Below are positions 46,045 through 54,404 of a stretch of DNA of 64,000 bases, one piece after another. The stretch comes from Bog-105 sp965277435 (GTDB lineage: Bacteria; Acidobacteriota; Terriglobia; Bryobacterales; Bryobacteraceae). The DNA lies in contig OZ255821.1 of assembly GCA_965277435.1 (NCBI GenBank), forward strand, positions 4,588,001-4,652,000, in the 5' to 3' direction. Under the pieces are notes generated by a model, which saw only the letters and a list, made by a program, of their open reading frames with translations, ran no database searches and was not told the DNA's origin. The first letter of the stretch is position 1, and each line of letters starts with the position of its first letter. The position numbers and the translations under genes are program-made.

Positions 46045-48408
46045 TCAAACGGCTTTCCAGGCGAGAGCTACCAGCTGCACTTCGATATTAGTCTTCTTGA
46101 GGCGTATCGTAACGGCTTCGAGCGGTTCGGTTTGCGGATCGAGTTTGGCCTGTTGAGCGGCGACTTCCTGTTCAAACTGATGTTGCAATTCGGCGAGTTG
46201 GGCGTCAATTTGACCGGAGTTTTCGCTGGCCTGTTCCACGTCCTGCAGCTGCTCCCAGGAGCGGCCGGCTTGACGGACAGCCGTGGCAGCTTTCGAGACG
46301 CTGGTCGCGCTGATAGCTTTGCGGCCCATGAAGGCGCTGAGGAGGCCCGTTCCCACGGACATGGCAGTTTGCAGGAAGGCTTGGTTCTTCTGGCTTTTCT
46401 GTTGTTCGACGGCGATTTCAGCGCGACGTTTTCTTTCCGCCAAGGTGGCCAGTTTGGGCGCGTATTTTTGCTTGAGTGTTTCGGCCACGCGATCGCGCTC
46501 CTCGCGGGCGGCCTGTTGAAGCCGTATGCGGAAATCGCGTTCCGATTCGCCGGGATGGGAGATCTGGTTGAGGCTGGGGCTTTTGAACAGGGTGATCTGT
46601 TGCGATTGAAAGAGCCAGATCGCGAAAGATTTGTTCCAGGCGGCATAGCTTTTTGCTTTGGCCGCGTCGGGCGGCAGAGTCTCAAATCCGATGCCATTTT
46701 CGGCTGCCTTTTCCAGTTCGTTTAGGGAGACCTCGGCTACTTGGGCTTTGGTCCAATCCACTGCAGCCGGGCCGTCGAGAATAGGCGTGATCCAGACGGC
46801 TTCGCGCGTTTCGTTCAGGTTTCGCTTGTCGTCCGAGTAATGAAGTTTGGCCGCGCCGAGGAGTTGCGGCTGGTAATTCGTAGCGCCGGTTTTGTCGACC
46901 GGTAGAAAGTAACACGGCACATCTGGCGGCAAAACTGGAGCAGTGTTGGTCGCGATCGTGTTTTTGATCTCTGATTGGGGAGCATCGCCCGAGCGCGGCC
47001 GGTTTTGCGTGAGGGTCTTGATCCCATCGCGGGTGATCGGGCCGCTCAGATAGGAAAGCGTCCAACGTGTTTTAAAAAGCTGGGGACGATCTTCGTTTAC
47101 GTTATTCAGCAGAAAAACTCGGCTGCCGAGGCCAGCCAGCAATTTGTCCATGGCGGGACGGTCGAACGCCGAGTGAGCTTCACTGGCTGCACCTTCGAGG
47201 CCTTCCATGACACGCATTTTGTCGCGCTCGGTTTGCAGTCTGCCGATGAACCAGGTGCCGGCGTTTGAAAGACCTTTGTAATCGAGATCGATTGGATTTT
47301 GCGTTGCCAGAACAATCCCGAGCCCATAGGCGCGAGCTTGTTTCAGTAAGGTGAGGAGCGGTTTCTTGGAGGGAGGATTGGCTGTGGGAGGAAAGTAGCC
47401 GAAGATTTCGTCCATGTAGAGGACGGCTCGCAGGCTGGTGGTGCCGGGTTGCGTGCGGACCCAGCTCAAGACCTGGTTGAGCAGCAGCGAGACAAAGAAC
47501 ATCCGTTCCGAGTCGGTCAAGTGGGCAATCGAGAGGATGGAAATGCGCGGCTTACCTTGCGGCGTGTGTAGCAGTGAGGCGATATCAAGAGGTTCGCCGG
47601 TGAGCCACGCTTTGAAACCGGGCGAGGCCAGCAGGTTATTGAAGGCCATGGCCAGGGCGAAGCGATCCTTGGCGGGATAGAAGGTTTCGAGGTCCATTAC
47701 GCCGGCTTTCTGGAAAGGCGGCTGCTGAATCTGATAAATGATGGCGGGCAGGTCCAGATCCCGATCCTGCTGCCAGCTGGCTTCGAAGATGTTGGAAAGG
47801 AGGACGTGTTCGCGGCTCTGAATGGGGTCGGCGTCGATGCCGACCAGGCCCAGCAGACTGGTAGCGGTGGCGCTGATGCGATCGCGCAGCATTTCCGGAT
47901 CGTTCAGAATTGGCCCGCCGGGCGCTGCGAATGATTTCAGGATCGACACGGGCACTCCGGCCTCGCTGCCTGGCGTGTAGATGGTGATGTCGGCCGCTTG
48001 TTTCAGCAGATTGATGCGCGCTCCGTCCTGGCCAAAGGAGGCCAGACCTTTCTTCCACAACTCGGCTTGCTGGGCGGCGAAGTCATCGGCGCTGAGCCCT
48101 TTGGTGCGCGCCTCGTTTTCGTTGATCCAGGGACGAAAGTCGGCGGGACGAAGCTCGGGAAACGTGAGAAGCAGGTTGGCGATGTCGCCTTTGGGATCGA
48201 TGGCGATGGCGGGAATGCCATCGATGGCGGCCTCTTCGAGCAGACCGATACAAAGCCCGGTTTTGCCGCTTCCGGTCATGCCGACACAGACGGCGTGCGT
48301 GACTAAGTCCTTCGACTGGTAAAGGAACGGTTCCTGCGCTTCCTCTTTGGTAGCCATGTCAACGGGCTTGCCGAGATAGAAGACGCCGAGCTTCTCGAAA
48401 TCCTGCAT
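46045..48408 (-). CDS. HerA-like ATPase (DUF853/DUF87 type)
   Basis: A 787-residue cytoplasmic P-loop ATPase. Walker A is GMTGSGKT (residues 43-50), the conserved DPKGD follows (AIAIDPKGDIANLL), and Walker B is VLYMDEIFGYFPP; the sensor region ATQNPIDLDYKGLSNAGTWF is also typical. A long charged coiled-coil region near residues 620-690 (AARERDRVAETLKQKY..., rich in Arg, Glu and Gln) and a C-terminal domain follow. This group is related to HerA helicases and VirB4-like translocases. No NurA partner is adjacent, so a DNA-end-processing role is not indicated. Function unknown. Confidence 0.87.
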   Translation of the reverse strand: MQDFEKLGVFYLGKPVDMATKEEAQEPFLYQSKDLVTHAVCVGMTGSGKTGLCIGLLEEAAIDGIPAIAIDPKGDIANLLLTFPELRPADFRPWINENEARTKGLSADDFAAQQAELWKKGLASFGQDGARINLLKQAADITIYTPGSEAGVPVSILKSFAAPGGPILNDPEMLRDRISATATSLLGLVGIDADPIQSREHVLLSNIFEASWQQDRDLDLPAIIYQIQQPPFQKAGVMDLETFYPAKDRFALAMAFNNLLASPGFKAWLTGEPLDIASLLHTPQGKPRISILSIAHLTDSERMFFVSLLLNQVLSWVRTQPGTTSLRAVLYMDEIFGYFPPTANPPSKKPLLTLLKQARAYGLGIVLATQNPIDLDYKGLSNAGTWFIGRLQTERDKMRVMEGLEGAASEAHSAFDRPAMDKLLAGLGSRVFLLNNVNEDRPQLFKTRWTLSYLSGPITRDGIKTLTQNRPRSGDAPQSEIKNTIATNTAPVLPPDVPCYFLPVDKTGATNYQPQLLGAAKLHYSDDKRNLNETREAVWITPILDGPAAVDWTKAQVAEVSLNELEKAAENGIGFETLPPDAAKAKSYAAWNKSFAIWLFQSQQITLFKSPSLNQISHPGESERDFRIRLQQAAREERDRVAETLKQKYAPKLATLAERKRRAEIAVEQQKSQKNQAFLQTAMSVGTGLLSAFMGRKAISATSVSKAATAVRQAGRSWEQLQDVEQASENSGQIDAQLAELQHQFEQEVAAQQAKLDPQTEPLEAVTIRLKKTNIEVQLVALAWKAV

Positions 48409-48447
48409 CTCTAGATTCTAGTGTTTAGGCGTGTGGGAAGGCGGGCA

Positions 48448-48476
48448 TTGACATAGCCGCGAGCAAGGTAGATGCT
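48448..48476 (+). promoter_or_regulatory. Candidate promoter of the FecR-domain gene
   Basis: A perfect -35 TTGACA (48448-48453), a 17-nt spacer and a poor -10 GATGCT (48471-48476). GAGGAG at 48483-48488 lies 8 nt before the ATG at 48497 and is a good ribosome-binding site. Confidence 0.4.
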
Positions 48477-48496
48477 TTGTGTGAGGAGTTCGCGTT

Positions 48497-49597
48497 ATGC
48501 ACTGGGGACGAACGCTCTCTATTTTGGTGATTGGGTGGGCGGCAGGCGGGGAAATGGGCGCGCAAGCAGTGGTTTCGGCGCACGCTGGGGTGATCAATTT
48601 TTTCGAAGGCAGCGCTTTTGTAAATGATCAGCCGTTACAATCGCAGGCCGGTACATTCAGCAGCGTTAAAAATGGTGAGATCCTGCGGACGGAAAAGGGG
48701 CGGGTTGAAGTTCTGCTGACGCCGGGAGTGTTTCTGCGTATTGATGAAAACAGCGCCTTCCGCATGGTGTCGGATTCGCTGACCGATACGCGAGTGGAGT
48801 TTTTGCACGGGGCGGCGATTCTCGATTCGAATGACGCGCACGGAAAAATTGCCGTCACGCTGATATACAAGGCGCATGATGTGCGTTTCCCGAAGCCAGG
48901 GGTGTATCGCATCGACTCCGATACGAATGTGCTCGAGACATATACGGGCGAAGCGGAAATTTCGTCAGCGGGACAGACGCCGAAGAGGATAGACGAGTCG
49001 CACGAGTTTTTCTTTACGATCGACTTGGAAACGAGTAAATACGGAGACGGTGCGGTGGACGAATTTTCAGAATGGGCGCGCAGCCGGGCCGAAACAATTG
49101 CGGCAGATAACCAGGCAGCCGAGCAGAGCACGAAGGATCCGGTAGACCCGGGCAATGTGACGCCGTTCGGGATTCCAGGGCCGATGCCCAGTACGCCGGC
49201 GCAGGTGCCGAGTTATGGAACGTTCAGTGCGCCGGTATTCATCGACAACGGTTTTTACGGTGGCGGGTACAATCCGTTTTTCGGATTTGGGATCGCGAAT
49301 CCGGTGACGATAGTTTATTTTGTGCCGCGGAATTGGTGGCGTCGTCCGGGAGGTGGGATGATGGCTCCTCACCAGCCGGGTTATCCTCATTCGCCGCCGC
49401 GTACTGGCTATCCACATCTGGGGCCGTGGCATTCAAATTCAATGACGGCCACGAGCAGTTTTGCAAGGCCGGCAACGTCCTATGTGCATCCTTCGTTCCG
49501 ACCTATGCCAGCGCCGCGTGTGGCCGCTCCGCGCATGGTCGCGCCGCGCATGGTTGCGCCTCCGGTGATGCATGCGCCCATTGCAGTGCATCGTTAG
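48497..49597 (+). CDS. Exported FecR-domain protein with low-complexity tail
   Basis: A 366-residue protein with an N-terminal signal segment (LSILVIGWAAGGEMGAQA) and a FecR-like beta domain (about 30-160): INFFEGSAFVNDQPLQSQ, then NGEILRTEKGRVEVLLTPGV and FLRIDENSAFRM. The C-terminal half is unstructured, with Gly/Tyr/Asn, Pro and His and, at the very end, repeated PRMVAP units (APRVAAPRMVAPRMVAPPVM). It is therefore not a sigma-regulator FecR but one of the FecR-domain envelope proteins common in Acidobacteriota. No sigma factor or TonB receptor is nearby. Confidence 0.85.
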   Translation: MHWGRTLSILVIGWAAGGEMGAQAVVSAHAGVINFFEGSAFVNDQPLQSQAGTFSSVKNGEILRTEKGRVEVLLTPGVFLRIDENSAFRMVSDSLTDTRVEFLHGAAILDSNDAHGKIAVTLIYKAHDVRFPKPGVYRIDSDTNVLETYTGEAEISSAGQTPKRIDESHEFFFTIDLETSKYGDGAVDEFSEWARSRAETIAADNQAAEQSTKDPVDPGNVTPFGIPGPMPSTPAQVPSYGTFSAPVFIDNGFYGGGYNPFFGFGIANPVTIVYFVPRNWWRRPGGGMMAPHQPGYPHSPPRTGYPHLGPWHSNSMTATSSFARPATSYVHPSFRPMPAPRVAAPRMVAPRMVAPPVMHAPIAVHR

Positions 49598-49606
49598 GAA
49601 GAGAGG

Positions 49607-50497
49607 CTAGGTAGACGGTCCGTAGTAGCCGAGACGCCAGCGCGCCTGCAAGTTTTCCAGACCTGGGGGAGCTTTGACTTTCACTTCGACTTTCCGGTAC
49701 TTGCCGTCGCGCTTATGGTTGACAGGCGAATAGGCAAGGACGTATTGATTGCGCAGTTCGATGCCGATGCGCGCCGCAACGGCGGGCAGGTCGGCGGCGC
49801 TTGAGGCCGAGAACACGCGGCCGCCGGTCTGTTCCGACAGTTGGGCGAGGAGCTTAGGGCCAGACACCTCGGCGGCACTCAATGCGAGCATGGGAAAGCG
49901 GTCGAAGACACCCATCGCGTAGACCTGCACGTCGGCTTCCCGCACCAGAGCCTTGACCTGGGCAGTCGTGTATTTGCTGTTGTTATCACCGCCATCGGAG
50001 ACGATCAGCAGGGCTTTGCGGGCGTTCCTGGCCTGGCGCATTTGAGTGAGTCCAAGGGGGACGGCATCGAGCAGCGCGGTCAGACCTTCGGGCTCTATGG
50101 CGGCCAGCTTCTCTTCGATGCCGCTCATGCTGTTAGTGAGCGGCTCTACCACTTGCGCGCGATTGCCGAAGGTGAGCAGGGAGGCTTCATCATGCCGATC
50201 CAAAGTTTTCAGAAACTGTGTTACGGCCTGGCGGGCCAACTCGATTTTGTCGCTCATGCTGCCGCTGGTATCGACAAGCAGGCCGGCCGAAATGGGCGCG
50301 TCTTCGCCGGCGAACTGTGAGACTTTCTGTTCCACGCCGTCTTCGAACAAAGTGAAATCGGATTTTTCCAGGCCGAGGACGAAGCGGTGCTGTGCGTCGG
50401 TGACGGTGACGGGAATGACTACCAGCGTGCTATCGACGTGGATCTGAGCGGACGCCGTGAGAGAGAGGAGGAGCGCGAGAGCGAGCGCGACGCGCAT
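49607..50497 (-). CDS. Exported VWFA-related acidobacterial protein
   Basis: About 296 residues with a signal peptide (MRVALALALLLSLTASAQ). A beta-rich N-terminal part (VVIPVTVTDAQHRFVLGLEK, then SDFTLFEDGVEQ) is typical of the VWFA-related acidobacterial domain. The von Willebrand A domain then has the MIDAS motif DTSGSMS, an intermediate Thr/Asp and SDGGDNNSK. It probably binds other envelope proteins through a metal ion. The ATG at 50497 is used because the signal peptide begins there; the frame is open seven codons more. Confidence 0.88.
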   Translation of the reverse strand: MRVALALALLLSLTASAQIHVDSTLVVIPVTVTDAQHRFVLGLEKSDFTLFEDGVEQKVSQFAGEDAPISAGLLVDTSGSMSDKIELARQAVTQFLKTLDRHDEASLLTFGNRAQVVEPLTNSMSGIEEKLAAIEPEGLTALLDAVPLGLTQMRQARNARKALLIVSDGGDNNSKYTTAQVKALVREADVQVYAMGVFDRFPMLALSAAEVSGPKLLAQLSEQTGGRVFSASSAADLPAVAARIGIELRNQYVLAYSPVNHKRDGKYRKVEVKVKAPPGLENLQARWRLGYYGPST

Positions 50498-50540
50498 ATT
50501 GATATTGTCCCGTAACAATAGCCATTCAGAATAGGGCTAC

Positions 50541-52250
50541 ATGCGATATCTGGCGCTGGCTTCCGACTATGATGGCACGTTAGCTCATGACGGGGTAGTG
50601 GATGACGAAACAATTCAAGCGCTCGAACGGTTCCGACACTCAGGGCGGAAATTGATTCTGGTGACGGGCAGGGAATTAGATGACCTGGAACGAGCGTTCC
50701 CGCGATTGAACCTGTTCGATTTCGTTGTGGCGGAGAACGGCGCGCTTCTTTTCAATCCGGTGACGCGGGCTAAACACTGTTTAGGGGAGCGGCCGCCTGA
50801 AAAATTTATGGAGGATTTGAGACGCCGCGGCGTGGACGGCTTGCAAATGGGAGAAGTAATTGTTGCGACCTGGCATCCGCATGAGACGGCGGTGCTCGAG
50901 AGCATTCGCGAGCTGGGTCTGGACCTGCAGGTGATTTTCAACAAAGAGGCAGTGATGGTGCTGCCAACAGGCCTAAACAAAATGACAGGACTGAGTCGGG
51001 CGCTCGATGAAATGCGGCTGTCACGTCACAATATCGTTGGCGTAGGAGACGCGGAAAATGACCAGGCATTCATAAGCTGCTGCGAGTGCGCGGTCGCGGT
51101 GGAGAATGCGATTCCGGCACTCAAAGAGAAAGTAGATTGGGTTACGGCGCGGTCTCGCGGACAAGGCGTGACGGAACTGATCGATCGCATGCTGGGCGAC
51201 GATCTGGAATCGCTAAAGTTTAATCGACCGCGGCATCCGATCCTGCTGGGGAGGGCTGAGGACGATGATGTGTGCCTTGAGGCAAGCGGCAAGAACCTGT
51301 TGCTTTGCGGGCAGTCTGGTGGAGGGAAATCGACCTTTGTGGCGGGCTTTGTCGAAAGGCTGCTCGAAAGCGGGTATCAGACTTGCTTGATCGATCCCGA
51401 AGGAGACTACGAATCGCTCAAGGGCTTCTTTACAGTAGGAGATGAGAATCAGGGCCCGTCGTTCGAGCAAGTGTTTCAATTGCTGGACAGCCCCGGATCG
51501 AACCTGGTGATTAACCTGGTCGGCGTGAAGATGCAGGACCGGCCAGGATACTTTTCCACGCTGCTGGCAAAGCTGCAGGAGAAGGTTCTACACGAAGGCA
51601 GGCCGCACTGGCTGATCGTGGATGAAGCGCACCATCTGCTGCCCTCGGAGTGGGCTCCAGCATCGGCAGGGGCCGCAGGTAAGACGGCGAGCTTGTTGCT
51701 AGTGACAGTGCATCCGGAACATATCTCCAAGGCCGCCTTGCGTTTAGTGGATGTAGTGACTGTGGTGGGTAAACAACCCAGAGAGATCGTGGAGGAATTC
51801 GCTAAGGCCGTTGGGATAGATGCGCCCGAAATGTCGGCCGAAGATCTTGCGGCGGGGGCGGCGACCGCCTGGTTTCTGGACTCCAACCGCGTGCTCAGTG
51901 GCATGCAAACGGTTCCCGGAAGAGCGGAACGGAAACGGCACCGGCGGAAATATGCCGAGGGCGAACTGGAGGAAGAGCGGATCTCCTGGTTCCGCGGCCC
52001 GGAAGAGAAACTGAGTTTGCGCGTGCCGAATCTGAACACGTTTCTGCTGATTGCATCCGGGATTGACGATGGTTCGTGGTTTTATCATTTGCATCGCGGC
52101 GACTATTCGAACTGGATCCGGTGTGCGATCAAGGACCAGGATCTGGCGAAGGAGATTGAAGAAGTGGAACGGGATAGATCGTTGTCCTCCGGTGAAAGCC
52201 GGAGCCGTATTACCAAGGCGATGGAGGCTCGCTACACGGCTCCGGCTTAA
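50541..52250 (+). CDS. HAD-IIB phosphatase fused to a HerA-like P-loop ATPase
   Basis: A 569-residue fusion. Residues about 1-225 are a Cof/sucrose-phosphatase type HAD hydrolase: motif I SDYDGTL (D9 and D11), motif II LVTGR, Lys in GLNKMTG and motif IV VGVGDAENDQAF. Residues about 230-500 are a DUF87/HerA-like ATPase: Walker A GQSGGGKST (257-265), LIDPEGDYESL and Walker B WLIVDEAHHLLP. Each half has its catalytic residues, so both may be active. The role is unknown. It is clearly one frame without a start between the domains. The start is ATG. Confidence 0.88.
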   Translation: MRYLALASDYDGTLAHDGVVDDETIQALERFRHSGRKLILVTGRELDDLERAFPRLNLFDFVVAENGALLFNPVTRAKHCLGERPPEKFMEDLRRRGVDGLQMGEVIVATWHPHETAVLESIRELGLDLQVIFNKEAVMVLPTGLNKMTGLSRALDEMRLSRHNIVGVGDAENDQAFISCCECAVAVENAIPALKEKVDWVTARSRGQGVTELIDRMLGDDLESLKFNRPRHPILLGRAEDDDVCLEASGKNLLLCGQSGGGKSTFVAGFVERLLESGYQTCLIDPEGDYESLKGFFTVGDENQGPSFEQVFQLLDSPGSNLVINLVGVKMQDRPGYFSTLLAKLQEKVLHEGRPHWLIVDEAHHLLPSEWAPASAGAAGKTASLLLVTVHPEHISKAALRLVDVVTVVGKQPREIVEEFAKAVGIDAPEMSAEDLAAGAATAWFLDSNRVLSGMQTVPGRAERKRHRRKYAEGELEEERISWFRGPEEKLSLRVPNLNTFLLIASGIDDGSWFYHLHRGDYSNWIRCAIKDQDLAKEIEEVERDRSLSSGESRSRITKAMEARYTAPA

Positions 52251-52288
52251 GGAGGCGCAGTGCTCTTCACAGTGGTAAGCTAAACCGC

Positions 52289-53107
52289 GTGCAGCGCTTG
52301 CTGGATGCTCTTCGTGACGATCGGTCGGCGGTGCCGCTGGATGAGGCGGCACTTGAAATAGCCAGTATTGAATTTCCGGGATTGGATCTGGAGGCGGCGG
52401 CATTCCGGCTCGATAACTTAGCCGAACAGATCAATGCGCAACTGACGCAAAATGCGACCGGACTCGAATTTATAAAAGTGACGAATGAGCTGTTATTCGA
52501 CGTGCTGCAGTTTCGCGGCAATGAAGAAGACTATTACGATCCGCGTAACTGCTGTTTGAATTCGGTGCTGATGCGGCGGCTGGGCATTCCGATCTCGTTA
52601 TCGGTGGTCTATATCGAGGTCGCACGGCGACTGGCGCGTCCGGTAGTTGGCGTGGGGCTGCCGGGACATTTCATCGTGGCTTACGAAGATGCGGAATCGC
52701 GCTACTGGGTGGACCCGTTCCATGGCGGTCGACTTTTGTCTTTTGCGGATTGCTGCGCGCTGGCCATGCAGACGGCGGGTGTCGACCTGCGGCTGAATCC
52801 GGCCGTGCTGGCGCCGGTCTCGAAACGGCAAATCCTGGTGCGTATTCTGAGTAATCTGAAGGCGATATATCTTCGCGGCGAAGCGTTCGATAAGGCGCGG
52901 CAGGTGCTCGATTTGCTGATTAAGGCCATGCCGGATTATGCGGAAGAATACCGGCACCGCGGGCTGGTGCATTTGCGGCAATTGAATCACCGGGCGGCCA
53001 AGTCGGATCTGGAGACGTATCTGCGTCTTGATCCGGATTCGCCGCAAAGCGAGGAAGTCAGGAAGCAGCTGGTGCTGATCGAGCGCTGGAAAGCCGGGTT
53101 GAACTGA
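52289..53107 (+). CDS. SirB1-type transglutaminase-like / TPR protein
   Basis: A 272-residue protein of the SirB1 family. The transglutaminase-like core has YYDPRNCCLNSVLMRRLGIP (Cys in the NCCLNSVL stretch), then VVGVGLPGHFIVAYED (His) and WVDPFHGGRLLS (Asp), the expected triad order. The C-terminal third forms TPR-like helices (GEAFDKARQVLDLLIKAMP and the next repeat). Family function is unclear. The start is GTG at 52289, 38 nt behind the HAD-ATPase gene. The MFS gene follows after 4 nt, so these may be co-transcribed. Confidence 0.87.
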   Translation: MQRLLDALRDDRSAVPLDEAALEIASIEFPGLDLEAAAFRLDNLAEQINAQLTQNATGLEFIKVTNELLFDVLQFRGNEEDYYDPRNCCLNSVLMRRLGIPISLSVVYIEVARRLARPVVGVGLPGHFIVAYEDAESRYWVDPFHGGRLLSFADCCALAMQTAGVDLRLNPAVLAPVSKRQILVRILSNLKAIYLRGEAFDKARQVLDLLIKAMPDYAEEYRHRGLVHLRQLNHRAAKSDLETYLRLDPDSPQSEEVRKQLVLIERWKAGLN

Positions 53108-53111
53108 CTTC

Positions 53112-54383
53112 GTGACGTGTGTGCGTTACCGGGTGGTTGCGCTGACAGTGATGCTGGCCGCGATCACGTACCTGGACCGGGTCTGCATCTCGATCGTAGC
53201 TCCGCAGATGATGCGGGACCTGCGGATGACTCCCATCCAGATGAGCTATGTTTTCAGTGCATTCACGCTGGCGTATGCAATCTTTGAAATTCCAACCGCA
53301 TGGTGGGCAGACCAGGTTGGCTGCCGGCGGGTGTTGACGCGCATTGTTCTCTGGTGGTCGGCTTTCACGATGGCGACTGCGGGAGCGTTTAACTACGCCG
53401 CTTTGCTGGTGGTGCGTTTCTTATTCGGCATGGGCGAGGCCGGCGCCTGGCCGAACGCGGCTCGGGTATTCACGCGCTGGATTCCAATGCGCGAACGTGG
53501 ACGAGTGCAGGGCATCTTCTTTGCCGGAGCTCACCTATCCGGCGGACTGACGCCGATCCTGGTGGCTTATCTGGCCGTCCGGCTGCCCTGGAGAGCGATT
53601 TTTCTCCTCTTCGGCTGCGTGGGTTTTGCGTGGGCGCTGGTTTGGTCGTGGTGGTTTCGGGACGAGCCTCGGGATCACGCTTCGGTAAGCGCGGCGGAGC
53701 GTGATTTGATCGAAAGCACTCGCGGTGCAGCCCAGGAGCATGGCGGGTCCTGGGGAGAGGTGTTCGGTACGCGCAGCCTGGTTCCGCTTTGTCTGCAATA
53801 CTTCGCAAATACTTATGGTTTTTACTTCTTCATCACGTGGCTGCCGACTTATCTGGCGAAGTCGCGCGGACTAGCCGGCGGGGAACTGGCGCTCTTCGCC
53901 GGCCTGCCTCTATTGTTGAGTGTGATTGCGGATGTCACGGGAGGCATGACGACAGATTTTTTGTCACGGCGCTTTGGCATGCGAGTGGGAAGATGCGGCG
54001 TAGGCTCGGTAGCATATTTGACGGCGGCACTGGCGATGGTTTTCGGAACGCTGGTGAGTGACGGACGGCTGGCTGGATTGTTGATCGCAGTCGGAGGAGC
54101 GGCTTCCATGTTTACGCTGGCGCCGGCGTGGGCGACAGCGGTTGATCTCGGAGGCAGAAATCCCGCGGTCCTGAGCGCAACCATGAACACGGCGGGGCAG
54201 GTAGGAGGCATTCTCAGCCCTATCGTGCTGGCGTATATTGTGGAGCGGTTTGGCAGTTGGAGCATGCCGCTGCATATCCTCTCGTGTCTGTATTTGATGG
54301 CGGCGATTAGTTGGGTGGTTATTCAGCCTACGAGGGCAGGTGAAACCGGGAGAAGCTGGCAGCCAGGTGACTCGCGAAGCTAA
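53112..54383 (+). CDS. MFS transporter, anion:cation symporter type
   Basis: A 423-residue inner-membrane carrier with 12 predicted TM segments. The N-terminal AITYLDRVCISIVAPQM and the loop WWADQVGCRRVLTRI, followed by FGMGEAGAWPNAARVFTRW, are characteristic of the hexuronate/glucarate/phthalate (ACS) branch of the major facilitator family. This suggests import of an organic acid such as a sugar acid, which would fit glucuronate production by the myo-inositol oxygenase but is only inference. The start is GTG at 53112, 4 nt behind the SirB1 gene. It converges on the permease at 54405. Confidence 0.88.
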   Translation: MTCVRYRVVALTVMLAAITYLDRVCISIVAPQMMRDLRMTPIQMSYVFSAFTLAYAIFEIPTAWWADQVGCRRVLTRIVLWWSAFTMATAGAFNYAALLVVRFLFGMGEAGAWPNAARVFTRWIPMRERGRVQGIFFAGAHLSGGLTPILVAYLAVRLPWRAIFLLFGCVGFAWALVWSWWFRDEPRDHASVSAAERDLIESTRGAAQEHGGSWGEVFGTRSLVPLCLQYFANTYGFYFFITWLPTYLAKSRGLAGGELALFAGLPLLLSVIADVTGGMTTDFLSRRFGMRVGRCGVGSVAYLTAALAMVFGTLVSDGRLAGLLIAVGGAASMFTLAPAWATAVDLGGRNPAVLSATMNTAGQVGGILSPIVLAYIVERFGSWSMPLHILSCLYLMAAISWVVIQPTRAGETGRSWQPGDSRS

Positions 54384-54404
54384 AGGCCGAGTGAGAGACC
54401 GCAA

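Noticed and set aside
46045..48408. HerA-like ATPase as part of a defence system (HerA-SIR2/NurA type)
   Set aside because: No SIR2, NurA, nuclease or other defence gene lies next to it; neighbours are small membrane and envelope genes.
49500..49597. Repeated PRMVAP-coding units as a possible CRISPR or tandem repeat array
   Set aside because: Only two or three short units, in frame inside the FecR-domain gene. It is low-complexity coding sequence. No CRISPR array was seen anywhere in the window.
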